Shown: piece after piece, positions 54,366 through 63,810 of the stretch
How positions within the stretch are numbered: the first letter of the stretch is position 1
How the letters are laid out: every line of letters starts with the position of its first letter
Assembly (NCBI GenBank): GCA_963698735.1
Contig: CAVOSA010000022.1
Coordinates: 1-64,000 of the forward strand
Reading direction: 5' to 3'
DNA from: RPQJ01 sp963698735
Lineage (GTDB): Bacteria > Pseudomonadota > Gammaproteobacteria > Steroidobacterales > Steroidobacteraceae
Length of the DNA: 64,000 nt
Program-made: the position numbers and the translations under genes
Notes under the pieces: model-generated
What the model was told of the DNA's origin: nothing
Seen by the model: only the letters and a program-made list of their open reading frames with translations
Databases searched by the model: none

Positions 54366-54974
54366 ATGAGCAAGCCGAAGCTGATTTACTTCGATGCCCC
54401 CGTGAGTCGCGGGGAAGAGTGTCGCCTCGCCCTGCACCTCGCGGGCATCGATTTCGAAGACGTGCGCATCAAGCCCGCGGACTGGCCGGCGCTGAAGGAC
54501 GGGATGCCCTACGGCAGCCTGCCGGTGCTGGAGTTGCCCGGAAGCCCGGCGCTCGCGCACTCCAACGCGATCCTGGTGCTGATCGGACGTCGCCACGGAC
54601 TGCACCCGGCCGACGACGTCGAGGCGGCCCGCCACGAAGGGATGATGCAGCACGTGGAGGACCTGCGCGCGCACGTCTCGCCCACGCTGCGCATGGGTGA
54701 CGCCGAGAAAAAGGCCGCTCGCGAGGCGCTCGTCGCCGGCTTTCTACCCGCGTGGGCCCGGGCTGCGGAGAGAAACATCACGGCAGGGCCGTTTTTCGGC
54801 GGTGAGAAGATCCAAGTCGTGGACCTCAAGCTCCACATGGCCGTGCGTTGGTTCAACGCCGGCAAGGTCGACCACGTTCCCGCGACGATCTTCGCCGACT
54901 ACCCCAGGCTCGTCGGCGTGCACGACGCCGTGCGTGACCATCCCGGCGTGCAGTCCTGGTACGCGAGGCCTTGA
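54366..54974 (+). CDS. glutathione S-transferase family protein (copy 2)
   Basis: 202 aa, differing from copy 1 at three positions that I see (Lys-Asp for Lys-Glu near residue 46, DDV for DDF near residue 85, FAD for FAG near residue 178). The SNAI and VVDLKLHMAVRW elements are intact. It is the last gene of unit 2; the next gene (55118) is unrelated. Confidence 0.85.
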   Translation: MSKPKLIYFDAPVSRGEECRLALHLAGIDFEDVRIKPADWPALKDGMPYGSLPVLELPGSPALAHSNAILVLIGRRHGLHPADDVEAARHEGMMQHVEDLRAHVSPTLRMGDAEKKAAREALVAGFLPAWARAAERNITAGPFFGGEKIQVVDLKLHMAVRWFNAGKVDHVPATIFADYPRLVGVHDAVRDHPGVQSWYARP

Positions 54975-55117
54975 CCGCGCGGTTGCTGCCGAAAGCGAAT
55001 CGCTCGAGAGAATGCGACTCGCCAACTGCACCAAGGTGGCGTAGCTTCGGCAGCAGACGACCCCGGAAACCGCTCTATCGAAAGCCGACCGGCGTCCATG
55101 TCACGGAGGGATCGACC

Positions 55118-56410
55118 ATGCATCTGCTACGCAACATTGCCCGTTCCGCATTCGTTCTCGGCTGCGTCATCGCGGTCGCCGGCCCGGCGGATGCCCGCGG
55201 GGGTGCGACCGACATCGGCAGCTACCGCTGGGCCAACGTGCGTCCGACGCTGCCGTTCGACACCACGATGTGGGCGCCGCGAGCCGGCCTGCAGGCCCTC
55301 GAGTTGCGCAACGATCTCTACGTCATGGGTGGCCGAGGGCCGTTCTCTATCACGGGGGATACTCTGCTCTTCGGCGACGTGTGGAAGAGCTCCGACGTGG
55401 GCGCCACGTGGACGAAGGTTGCACATTGGCAGCCCAACCAGCCTGGACAGCGGATGTGGAGGCCGCGCGCGTACTTCGGGTCCGTCAGTCACCGCGGCCG
55501 GATGTACGTGATCGGCGGGCAGAACTTCGACACCAAGGCGAATCCGATCTACCCGGACGGCTGCGCTTTTCTTCCGCAGGGCGTGCCGTGTCCGGAGTTT
55601 GTGCCGAACTCCAGATTCTTCGACGAGGTGTGGAGCAGCAACGATGGCGTCACCTGGATCCCGGAGACGACGGATGCGCCGTGGGCGGGTCGCGCCGGCT
55701 TGTCCGCCGTGGTTCACCGCGGTGCGATATACATCCTCGGTGGCAGCCGGGGCGACGATGCCGCGGTTGGCGGTGAGGGTCGAGTCCTGTTCAACGACGT
55801 CTGGATGTCGCGCGACGGCCGCACCTGGACCAAGGTCGCGCGCGAGGGGCAGGGATGGACGCCGCGAGCCGGCGCCGCCGTCGTTTCGAAAGGTGGCTAC
55901 ATCTACCTGCTCGGCGGCGAGCGGGGCTTCACCTGTGGCTTCGATCCTGAAGGAGGCCCGCCGAACCCCTGTCAGCCGGCGACGCAGACGCTCTACTTCA
56001 ACGACGTATGGCGCTCGAAAGATGGCGCGTCATGGGAGCTGGTGACGGCGTCGGCCGGTTGGTCGCCGCGCCCTGGACACCAGTGCGTCGTACTCATCAA
56101 CGAGATCGTCTGTTTTGGCGGTTATGGAGAGGTGCCTGGGGTGCCCCCTCTGTTTGCGAACCCGACCGACATGTGGACCAGTCGCGATGGAAAGACCTGG
56201 ACGGAGCTCAAGGCGCCAGCGGCCCCGCCATGGAATGGCAAGTCGCCGGCGGACATGAGGTACGACTTCGACGCCCTGGTCTTCTCCGGTGGTCGCGCCG
56301 GTCTGCGGCCATCGATCATGACGTTCGGCGGCGACCGTGAGCGGTTCGGGCTCCCCGACGAAGCCAACGCATTCCTGATTGAGAACGACGTCTGGCAATT
56401 CAGCCCATGA
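55118..56410 (+). CDS. secreted Kelch/galactose-oxidase-like beta-propeller protein
   Basis: A 430-aa protein. The signal peptide HLLRNIARSAFVLGCVIAVA is followed by repeated propeller blades: LYVMGGRGPF, DVWKSSDVGATWTKVAHWQP, MYVIGGQNFDTK, EVWSSNDGVTW, IYILGGSRGDD, DVWMSRDGRTWTKVAREG, IYLLGGERGFTC, DVWRSKDGASWELVTA and a final MTFGGDRERFGL. The alternating x-Y-x-hhGG and DVWxSxDGxTW motifs are typical of Kelch-type domains in secreted bacterial proteins. The role is unknown, possibly ligand or glycan binding. The ribosome binding site GGAGGG supports the ATG at 55118. It lies just beyond the tandem duplication. Confidence 0.8.
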   Translation: MHLLRNIARSAFVLGCVIAVAGPADARGGATDIGSYRWANVRPTLPFDTTMWAPRAGLQALELRNDLYVMGGRGPFSITGDTLLFGDVWKSSDVGATWTKVAHWQPNQPGQRMWRPRAYFGSVSHRGRMYVIGGQNFDTKANPIYPDGCAFLPQGVPCPEFVPNSRFFDEVWSSNDGVTWIPETTDAPWAGRAGLSAVVHRGAIYILGGSRGDDAAVGGEGRVLFNDVWMSRDGRTWTKVAREGQGWTPRAGAAVVSKGGYIYLLGGERGFTCGFDPEGGPPNPCQPATQTLYFNDVWRSKDGASWELVTASAGWSPRPGHQCVVLINEIVCFGGYGEVPGVPPLFANPTDMWTSRDGKTWTELKAPAAPPWNGKSPADMRYDFDALVFSGGRAGLRPSIMTFGGDRERFGLPDEANAFLIENDVWQFSP

Positions 56411-56643
56411 CGTAATGCGATTCGATCCGGTGTGGCAATTTGGGGCGGGTCTCACGCAGGACGGGACATGCTGCTCCGCCGCGTCATCGAGCACGTAGCG
56501 GCGCAGCACTGGACGGCGGTCACACCTTCGAGGAAATCTTCGCCTGCGGCCCGCCAGCTTCCGCAATTACGGATTGACTCGGCTGGCAGTCGAGCCAATC
56601 TTGAGCCGATCAAGATCGATCGGACTGCGGGGGGAGAGCCACC

Positions 56644-57078
56644 ATGCCGTATCGAATCAGGTGGGAAGGACACGGGGTCTACCGACGCTTCTACGGCGTC
56701 ATTACCCTTGCGGAGTTTCGTGAAGCCAACAAGGAGATGCGCAGCGACGTGCGCTTCGAGGGCATCCGCTACATCATTTCCGACTACCTGGAAGCTCAGC
56801 CGGCCCCGGACATCACCGAACGGGACCTGAGGGAATTCGCCGTGCGCGAAAGGGTGCACTTCTACGACAGCCCGGATACCGTGCAGGCGATCGTCGCCAC
56901 GGACCCGAAGGACGTGAAATTCGCCCGGTACTACGAGTCGCTCGGTGTGTCGCCCTACTGCATCGCGGACTTCGCGACCGTCGCCGATGCCCGGTGGTGG
57001 ATTGCGAGCAATCCGCGACTGGGTTGGAACCGACCGTCGCTGGACGCCACGGCTACGGTGACGGTGCCGCACGCCTGA
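56644..57078 (+). CDS. conserved hypothetical protein (STAS/SpoIIAA-like?)
   Basis: A 144-aa soluble protein: MPYRIRWEGHGVYRRFYGVI, TLAEFREANKEMRSDVRFEG, IRYIISDYLEAQPAPDI, and a C-terminal ADARWWIASNPRLGW. The strand-helix order resembles SpoIIAA/STAS-like domains found as short stand-alone proteins, but this is weak. GGGGGAGAG precedes the ATG. The 230 bp between it and the Kelch-like gene hold no other gene. Confidence 0.6.
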   Translation: MPYRIRWEGHGVYRRFYGVITLAEFREANKEMRSDVRFEGIRYIISDYLEAQPAPDITERDLREFAVRERVHFYDSPDTVQAIVATDPKDVKFARYYESLGVSPYCIADFATVADARWWIASNPRLGWNRPSLDATATVTVPHA

Positions 57079-57162
57079 GAAGACCCAGCGGCAGTTGAAG
57101 CTGCGTTCTTGTTCCGGTGCCTGAGGATGACTCGGGCCCGCGTTCCCGACGGTGGGAGTGAA

Positions 57163-57999
57163 ATGCAGAAGACCATCCTGATCACCGGCTGCTCCAGCGG
57201 CATAGGCGCCGCGCTCGCGCGCGAGTTCGCAAAGCGCGGCCATCAGGTCTATGCCACGGCCCGGCGCAGCGAGACACTGTCTGCGCTTGAAGCCGAAGGC
57301 ATCCGCGGCCTGGCGCTGGACGTCAACGACGATTCTTCCATCGCCAGGGCGTTCGAGACCGTGTCGCGAGAAGCAGGGCACCTCGACCTGCTGGTCAACA
57401 ACGCCGGCTTTTCCCAGGTCGGCGCCGTTGTCGACCTGACCCGTGAAGACCTGCGTCGCCAGTACGAGACCAACGTCATTGCGCCGATGGCGGTGACCGG
57501 CCAGGCGGTGCCGCTGCTGCAGGCGGCGGTGAAGAAGAATGGCAGCGCGGTGGTCGCCAACGTGGGGAGCATCGTAGGACTTTTCACCACGCCGTTTGCG
57601 GCCGCCTACTGTTCGAGCAAGGCGGCCGTGCACTCGCTGACCGATGCGCTGCGCATGGAACTCGCGCCCTTTGGAATTCACGTCGTCTCGATCCAGCCCG
57701 GCGGCGTGCGCTCCAGCTTCGGTCAGCACGCCGAGGCGGCGATTCGCCTGCCGGAGAATTCGATCTACAAGCCGGTGGAAGCTGGGATTCGTGACCGTGC
57801 CCAGGCGGGTCAGCAGGGCGCGACGCCGGCGGATGTCTTCGTCGTGCCCGTCGTGGACGCGTTATTGCGCAGCTCGCCGCCGCGCGTCATCCGGGGCGGT
57901 ACGAACAGCGTGCGGCTGCCGCTGCTGAAGCGATTGCTGCCGGCGGCGATGTTCGACGCCAAGCTGTCGAAGTTGTTCGGTCTCGACGCGCTGCGCTGA
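57163..57999 (+). CDS. short-chain dehydrogenase/reductase
   Basis: A 278-aa classical SDR. The cofactor motif is ILITGCSSGIGAALAREF (TGxxxGIG). NNAG is in LLVNNAGFSQVGAV, the catalytic Ser near VANVGSIVGLF, and the Tyr/Lys pair in AAYCSSKAAVHSL (YxxxK). It acts in the cytoplasm on an unknown carbonyl or alcohol. Its position beside wax-ester synthase and acyl-CoA ligase genes suggests a fatty aldehyde or alcohol substrate, an inference. ATG at 57163 after GGGAGTG. Confidence 0.85.
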   Translation: MQKTILITGCSSGIGAALAREFAKRGHQVYATARRSETLSALEAEGIRGLALDVNDDSSIARAFETVSREAGHLDLLVNNAGFSQVGAVVDLTREDLRRQYETNVIAPMAVTGQAVPLLQAAVKKNGSAVVANVGSIVGLFTTPFAAAYCSSKAAVHSLTDALRMELAPFGIHVVSIQPGGVRSSFGQHAEAAIRLPENSIYKPVEAGIRDRAQAGQQGATPADVFVVPVVDALLRSSPPRVIRGGTNSVRLPLLKRLLPAAMFDAKLSKLFGLDALR

Positions 58000-59424
58000 T
58001 CAGCCGTCGCCGGATCGGCGCTTCGGGCTGCGGCGTGGCACGAGTTCCTTGTGCGCAGCCAGGATGTGCTCTGCGATGCGGCGTGGGTCGGGCACGGCGC
58101 TGCTGGCGGCGGTGATGCCGAATCCCATCGCGCCGGCGTAGCTCTCCACCGTGATGTTGACGCCCAGGCCATGCTGCACGATCGACAGCGGCCAGTAGCG
58201 GGTCATGCGGGCACCCGCGAAGTAGAGCGGCACCTGCGGACCGGCCACGTTGGAAATGACGACGTTGGCCAGCGGCGGGATCAGGTCTCCGAGCATCGCT
58301 CGCTCGTAGATCGACGCCAGCCAGTGCAGGATCCACGGCATGCCGAAGGACGGAAAGTCGGTGGGCAGGATGGCCCTGGCGCGGTCGGACGTCGACTTCG
58401 CGGCCGCTGCTGCGTCGCGGATCGCGCGTAGCCGTCGCACCGGGTTGGCAATGTCGGTGGCCAGGCTGACGCGGAACATCGTCGCCTGCGTCGTGTACTC
58501 CTTGTTGCCGGGCTCGCGCAGCGAGATCGGCATCGCTGCGAGCAGCGGCTTGCCCGGCAGCCCACCATGGTCCAGCAGGTAGCGGCGCAACGCGCCGCTG
58601 CAGATCGCCAGCACGACGTCGTTGATCTTCGCGTCGTGCGCCGCGGCAATGGCCTTGATCTGGTCCAGCGGGACCGAGACGCCTGCGAAACCACGCTCGC
58701 CGGTAATGGCTGCATTGAGCGGGGTCCTGGGTGCGAATCCTGAGGTCCCGGCAGACTGCGCGGACGCCTTGTCGTTGCCGCCACCGCGCAGACCGGTCAG
58801 CGCCCTGACGATGTCTGGCAGCGTGCGCACGAACTTCAGGTATTGCGCGGCGTCGTGTTTCACCGCCGCTGCCGCCAGCGTGCCCAGGCCGGGGTGCTCG
58901 CCGCGGCTCACCTGGCTGGCGGCCGCGGTCGGAGTTCGTGTGCCTCGCGGCGTCAGGTCGAACAGGACGCGGGCGAGCATGACCGCCGCCTGCCCATCGA
59001 GCAACGCGTGGTGGATCTTCGTGTAGTAGGCGACCTGGCCCGATTTCAACCCTTCGATGATGTACACCATCCAGAGCGGACGGGTCCGATCGAGCAGGAT
59101 GGAGTGCAGGCGACCGACACATTCCTCGAGTTGCGCTCGTGTGCCGGGACGCGGCAGCACCACGCGCTGGATGTGGTACTGCAGGTCGACGTCGTCGGCT
59201 TGTACCCAGGCCGGGTTCGTCACCTGCAGTGGCATCGCGGCCAGCGTGCGGCTGAGCACCGGGGCCAGCGGCAGGCGACGAGCATAGAGGCGCGTGACGG
59301 CCTTGCAGTAGTCGCCGCGATGATTCGCCGGCAGTTCCACGAGGCTCAGCGACCCGACGTGCATGGGCGTCGCCGGCGTCTCCAGGTGCAGGAAAATGCC
59401 GTCCAGTCCGCTCAAGGGCTTCAT
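58000..59424 (-). CDS. WS/DGAT wax ester synthase/diacylglycerol acyltransferase
   Basis: A 474-aa acyltransferase of the WS/DGAT (AtfA) family. The active-site motif is IHHALLDGQAAV (HHxxxDG), preceded by PLWMVYIIEGLKSGQVAYYT. The C-terminal DUF1298 domain has PLANVVISNVAGPQVPLYF and GLGVNITVESYAGAMGFGI. It makes wax esters and/or triacylglycerol from acyl-CoA at the membrane. The ATG at 59424 begins the family-typical MKPLSGLDGIFLHLETP. It is divergent from the acyl-CoA ligase gene, so the 160 bp between them probably hold both promoters. Confidence 0.9.
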   Translation of the reverse strand: MKPLSGLDGIFLHLETPATPMHVGSLSLVELPANHRGDYCKAVTRLYARRLPLAPVLSRTLAAMPLQVTNPAWVQADDVDLQYHIQRVVLPRPGTRAQLEECVGRLHSILLDRTRPLWMVYIIEGLKSGQVAYYTKIHHALLDGQAAVMLARVLFDLTPRGTRTPTAAASQVSRGEHPGLGTLAAAAVKHDAAQYLKFVRTLPDIVRALTGLRGGGNDKASAQSAGTSGFAPRTPLNAAITGERGFAGVSVPLDQIKAIAAAHDAKINDVVLAICSGALRRYLLDHGGLPGKPLLAAMPISLREPGNKEYTTQATMFRVSLATDIANPVRRLRAIRDAAAAAKSTSDRARAILPTDFPSFGMPWILHWLASIYERAMLGDLIPPLANVVISNVAGPQVPLYFAGARMTRYWPLSIVQHGLGVNITVESYAGAMGFGITAASSAVPDPRRIAEHILAAHKELVPRRSPKRRSGDG

Positions 59425-59584
59425 GTGCTGCGATGCCTCCTGCGCGAGATACCGAGAGTACCCCAGCTGGGGCTTCCTTGAGGTGTCCCGCGGGCTAGAG
59501 GAAACCCCTGCTGACCGGGCGCAGCCGGCTCCGGTACGCTTGACTGGGGGCTGGGCCTCGCCCTGTCGCGAGGCTCGATCACAT

Positions 59585-61276
59585 ATGGCCACGATCGTTG
59601 CCGACGAAGCGCTGGCTCTCCAGCGACTCTATTTCTGGGAAAAGACCGCACCCGACCGGGTGGCGCTGACACAGCCGCTTGGGGGCGGCGTGGTGCGCGA
59701 CTACACGTGGCGCGAGGTACTCGACCAGTCCCGACGCATGGCCGCGCATCTGCAGGGCCTCGGCCTGCAGCATGGCGACCGCATCGCCATCCTCTCGAAG
59801 AACACCGCGCACTGGCTGATGAGCGACTTCGCCATCTGGCTGGCGGGCTGCGTGTCGGTGCCGCTGTTCCCCACGCTCGCACCCGGCACGATCCGCCAGA
59901 TCCTCGAGCACAGTGAATCCAGGCTGCTGTTCGTCGGCAAGCTCGACGGCTGGGACCACATGAAGCCCGGCGTGCCCGACGGGTTGCCGTGCATCAGCCT
60001 CCCGCTGGCGCCGGCCGATGCGCAGCAGCGTTATCCGCAATGGGACGACATCGTTGCCCGGACGGCACCGCTGCAGGGCGAGCCGGTGCGTCCCGGTGAG
60101 GAACTCGCGACGATCATCTATACGTCTGGCACGACCGGCGCACCGAAGGGTGTGATGCACAGCTTCGAGGCGTTCGCGTGGGTGGTGCAGACTGCACTGC
60201 AGCGCGTGCCGCTCGAGGGCAGCACGCGCATGTTGTCCTACCTGCCGCTGTCGCACGTGGTCGAGCGCGCGCTGGTCGAGCACGGCCAGCTTGCCTCCGG
60301 CATGCACGTGTACTTCGCCGAGAGCCTGGAGACTTTCGCCGCGGACATGCAGCGCGCCCGGCCGACCGTGTTCTTCTCGGTGCCGCGGCTGTGGGTCAAG
60401 TTCCAGCATGGCGTGCTGGCGAAGATTCCGGCCGCGAAGCTCGATCGATTGCTGAAGCTGCCGATCGTCAGGGGCCTGGTCCGCAGGAAAATCCTCACCG
60501 CGCTCGGCCTGCAGGACTGCATCTTCGCTGCGGGCGGCGCGGCGCCGATGCCGCCGGAGTTGCTGCGCTGGTACGCCAGGATCGGCCTGAACATCGCCGA
60601 AGGCTACGGCATGACCGAGAACCTCGCGGCCACCCACATCACCGTGCCGGGGCAGGCCATCGGCACCGTTGGGCTTCCCTACGCTGGCGTGCAGTGCCGG
60701 CTGGACCCGTCCAATGGCGAGATCCAGATCAAGACCCCGGCGACGATGCTCGGCTACTACAAGGAACCCGAGATGACCCGGCGGGCGTTCACCGATGACG
60801 GCTGGATGCACACGGGCGACAAGGGCGCGTTCGACGCCGCGGGCAACCTCAAGATCACCGGTCGCGTGAAGGACCTGTTCAAGACCAGCAAGGGCAAGTA
60901 CGTCGCGCCGGCGCCGATCGAGGAAAAGCTGGTGATGCACGCGGCCGTGGAGGCCTGCTGCGTGACCGGCGCCAACCTCGGCCAGCCGATCGGCCTGGTC
61001 ATGCTCAACGACCAGGCGGTCAGGCAACTGCAGGATCCCGCCGGCCGCGCTGAACTCGAGGCGTCGCTCAGCGATCTATTGCAGGCGACCAACAGGATGC
61101 TCGATCCCCACGAGCAGATGGCCTGCCTCGTCGCGATGACGGAGGCGTGGACGGTGGACAACGAACTGATCACGCCGACCTTGAAGGTCAAGCGCAATCG
61201 CATCGAAGACCTGTTTGCCGCCAACTTCGAACTCTGGGCGCGCATGGGGCAGGACGTTGTCTGGTACGAAAGATGA
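59585..61276 (+). CDS. AMP-dependent long-chain acyl-CoA synthetase
   Basis: A 563-aa ANL-superfamily ligase. Motif A3 is IIYTSGTTGAPKGVMHSF, A5 is AEGYGMTENLAATH, and the hinge/A7-A8 region is GWMHTGDKGAFDAAGNLKIT followed by GRVKDLFKTSKGKYVAP. It activates long-chain fatty acids to acyl-CoA through acyl-AMP. It would supply acyl-CoA to the flanking wax-ester synthases. The ATG at 59585 starts the conserved domain; the stop overlaps the next gene (ATGA). Confidence 0.9.
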   Translation: MATIVADEALALQRLYFWEKTAPDRVALTQPLGGGVVRDYTWREVLDQSRRMAAHLQGLGLQHGDRIAILSKNTAHWLMSDFAIWLAGCVSVPLFPTLAPGTIRQILEHSESRLLFVGKLDGWDHMKPGVPDGLPCISLPLAPADAQQRYPQWDDIVARTAPLQGEPVRPGEELATIIYTSGTTGAPKGVMHSFEAFAWVVQTALQRVPLEGSTRMLSYLPLSHVVERALVEHGQLASGMHVYFAESLETFAADMQRARPTVFFSVPRLWVKFQHGVLAKIPAAKLDRLLKLPIVRGLVRRKILTALGLQDCIFAAGGAAPMPPELLRWYARIGLNIAEGYGMTENLAATHITVPGQAIGTVGLPYAGVQCRLDPSNGEIQIKTPATMLGYYKEPEMTRRAFTDDGWMHTGDKGAFDAAGNLKITGRVKDLFKTSKGKYVAPAPIEEKLVMHAAVEACCVTGANLGQPIGLVMLNDQAVRQLQDPAGRAELEASLSDLLQATNRMLDPHEQMACLVAMTEAWTVDNELITPTLKVKRNRIEDLFAANFELWARMGQDVVWYER

Positions 61277-62001
61277 AGGCAGCCGCAATCGTCGCCGTCC
61301 TGGCCCTCAGTTCGAGTCAGGCGGTCGCCGGGCCTCCGTTCCTGACCGAAGACCCGGTGCCCGTGGATTACCGGAGCAGCGAGTTCTACGTCTTTTCCAC
61401 CTACGACGGGACGAGCGACGGGAACGACATGAATCTCCCTGTCTTTGAATACAGCCACGGGCCGCTGCCGGACGTCCAGATGACGATCGTGGTGCCCTTT
61501 GCGCGAACGGCGCCAGATGACGGCCCGACCGAGTGGGGTCTCGGCGACGTCGCGGTTGGCGTGAAGTATCGCCTGGTCGATGAATCGGATACGTCGCTGC
61601 AGATCGCGGTCTCGCCAGTAGTCGTGCTGCCCACTGGGAATTCAAGCAAGGGACTCGGCAACGGCAGGGCCTGGTGGCTGCTGCCGGTCTGCGTGCAGAA
61701 GAGCTGGGGCGAATGGACCGCTTCCGCCGCTGGCGGCTACGTGATCAATCCTGCAGACGGCGAGGAGAGCCATGCCTACGCTGGTTTGCTGCTGCAGAAA
61801 GACCTGGGCGGGAAGTGGATGCTGGGTGGGGAGGTATTTGCCCGCGGCAAGGACACGGTCGACGGACGGGCGACTACGTTCCTGAATTTTGGCGGCTGGT
61901 ACGGTTTCTCCCCGGGATTCAAACTGCTCTTTTCAGCGGGCCACAGCGTCAGTGGCGAAACTCACGCCATTGCCTACGTCGGGCTCTGGCGCGCAATCTG
62001 A
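61273..62001 (+). CDS. outer-membrane-like beta-barrel (transporter/phenol-meta family type)
   Basis: A 242-aa protein with a signal peptide (MKAAAIVAVLALSSSQAVAG) and a succession of amphipathic strands (VQMTIVVPFART, GDVAVGVKYRLVDESDTSLQ, IAVSPVVVLPTG, KLLFSAGHSVSGETHAIAYV). This resembles MetA-pathway/transporter-like outer-membrane proteins often encoded near hydrophobic-substrate genes. It starts inside the stop codon of the acyl-CoA synthetase, so both are in one operon. Confidence 0.75.
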   Translation: MKAAAIVAVLALSSSQAVAGPPFLTEDPVPVDYRSSEFYVFSTYDGTSDGNDMNLPVFEYSHGPLPDVQMTIVVPFARTAPDDGPTEWGLGDVAVGVKYRLVDESDTSLQIAVSPVVVLPTGNSSKGLGNGRAWWLLPVCVQKSWGEWTASAAGGYVINPADGEESHAYAGLLLQKDLGGKWMLGGEVFARGKDTVDGRATTFLNFGGWYGFSPGFKLLFSAGHSVSGETHAIAYVGLWRAI

Positions 62002-62036
62002 GGCAGCCAGTCCGGCGACGGGAAGGTAGAGACGCC

Positions 62037-63427
62037 ATGGGTATCCCGATACCGATGCTCGACCTGATGTTCTTCCTGACGGAGAACCAGGACAACCCGC
62101 GGCACGTCGGTGCCGTGCTGATTTTCCAGCGTCCGCGACGCGGCGGCGCGGACATCGTGGACAGGATCGTCAAGGCGTACCGGCGCGCCGCTCCGGTGCC
62201 GCCGTTCAATCGCATTCCCTTGTTGCGCAGGGTTGGGCTGCCCGAGTGGCAGGAGGTCGACCGCATCGACCTGGACTACCATTTCCAGCACCGGACGCTG
62301 CCGACGCCGGGATCGGACACGCAGCTGGACGAGCTCGTGGCCGAACTGCACGCGCCGATGCTCGAACGGAACCACCCGGGCTGGCGCGTGTACGTGATCG
62401 ACGGTCTCGCGCGGAATCGGTTCGCCATTTACATCAAGGTCCATCACGCGCTGGTGGACGGCGAGTCGGGCATCGCCCTGGTCAATCGATCGCTGTCCCG
62501 ATCAGCCAGGGACCGGCGCATTCGTACCGTCATTGCGACGACTCTGCCTGCCGCTGCCCAGCGCTGTCCCCAAGAGACCTGCTGCCGCGTCTGGAGCGCG
62601 AGGTGGTGAACGCCGCGCGCACGGCCTTGTCGATCGGCTGGGGAGGGGAGCGCCTGCTCGAGGAAAGCCTGGCGGGACTGCGCGGGTTCTCGAGCGAAAA
62701 GACCCGTGCGTTCACCGCGCCGCTCACCCCCATGAACGAGCCGATCCGCAACGAGCGGACCATCGCACACATCGTCCTGCCGCTGCAGGCGATGCTGTCT
62801 GTGGCGCGCGCCCGGGGAACGAAGCTGAACGATGTCGCACTCTGCGTGCTCGACGCGGCCATGAACCGCTACCTGCGCAGCATTGGCCGGCCGGCCGACC
62901 GTGCGCTGGTCGCCATCTGCCCCGTCTCGCTGCAGGACCAGAAGATCAAGCAGTTGACGACGCAGGTTTCCGTCTTCTGGACACCGCTCGGGATGCCCTC
63001 GGCGCCGGTTGGCCGGCGCATGGGCCAGGTGATGGCCAACACGCGCGTGGCCAAGGAGCGCATGCGTACGATGCCCAGGGACGTTGCCTACGCGTATGCG
63101 GTGCTCACCTTTGCGCTCGGGGAAACGCTCACGCTCGTCCCGCGCGGGTCCGCGGACTACTTCGTGCCGGCGAACGTCCTGATCTCCAACGTACGCGGCC
63201 CGAGCGAGCCGTTGTACCTGGGCGGGGCGCGGCTCGAAGCGCTGTGCCCGGTTTCCACGCTGCTCTCGGGCATGGGCCTCAACATCACGTTCATGTCCTA
63301 CGCCGGGCAGGTCGTGATCGGCTTCACCGCGAATGCCGCGGCGCTGCCCAATGCCAACCGACTCGCGCAGTACACGCGCGAGGCGTTTGCGACGCTCGAG
63401 CGGCAGACTCGCCGGGCCGCGGGTTGA
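62037..63427 (+). pseudogene. second WS/DGAT gene with a frameshift
   Basis: The first frame gives a WS/DGAT N-terminus (MLDLMFFLTENQDNPRHVGA, RVYVIDGLARNRFAIYIKVH with HHALVDGES). After about 62500-62580 the homology continues in another frame (DLLPRLEREVVNAART, VAICPVSLQDQKIKQLTTQV, NVLISNVRGPSEPLYLGGAR, GLNITFMSYAGQVVIGF) to 63427. One indel joins the two. The two halves are otherwise typical of the family. It follows the beta-barrel gene in the same operon. Confidence 0.8.
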
Positions 63428-63810
63428 TGCCTTACCGGCTGCTGGCAGACCTCGTACTCATCCTGCACGCCGGGTTCGTGGCGTTCGTGATGCTCGGCGC
63501 ACTGCTCGCGTTGCGCTGGCCTCGCATCGCCTGGGTCCACGTGCCTGTTGCGCTGTGGGGTGCGGGCATCGAGTTTCTCGGCGGCATCTGTCCGCTGACG
63601 CCGCTCGAGAACCACTGGCGACGATTGGCGGGTGAGCTTGGATACCCGGGCGGTTTCGTCGAGCATTACGTCGTATCGGTGCTGTATCCAGACGGACTGA
63701 CCCGTCGCGTGCAACTCGTGCTCGGCGTGCTGGTGCTGGTGGTCAACGTGGCGATCTACGCGTGGGTGCTCTGGCGCCTGCGTGCCGGTCGTGCCCGTGC
63801 GATGTCATAG
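63427..63810 (+). CDS. DUF2784 family membrane protein
   Basis: A 127-aa protein with three hydrophobic segments (residues 5-27, 33-50, 98-120). It has the DUF2784 signature GICPLTPLENHWRRLAGELG, then YPGGFVEHYVVSVLYPDGLT. The function is unknown; it is frequent in lipid-related neighbourhoods. The ATG at 63427 overlaps the stop of the second WS/DGAT gene by one base. Beyond 63810 to the window end I see no gene. Confidence 0.85.
   Translation: MPYRLLADLVLILHAGFVAFVMLGALLALRWPRIAWVHVPVALWGAGIEFLGGICPLTPLENHWRRLAGELGYPGGFVEHYVVSVLYPDGLTRRVQLVLGVLVLVVNVAIYAWVLWRLRAGRARAMS

Larger units (their letters stand above)
47640..54977 (+). repeat. tandem duplication, unit 2 (about 7.34 kb)
   Basis: Second unit, in direct orientation and immediately adjacent to unit 1. 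The homology ends at 54977, just after the GST stop, where unit 1 continues into pcm of unit 2 and unit 2 continues into unrelated sequence. Scattered substitutions show that the units are not an exact assembly duplicate. Confidence 0.95.
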
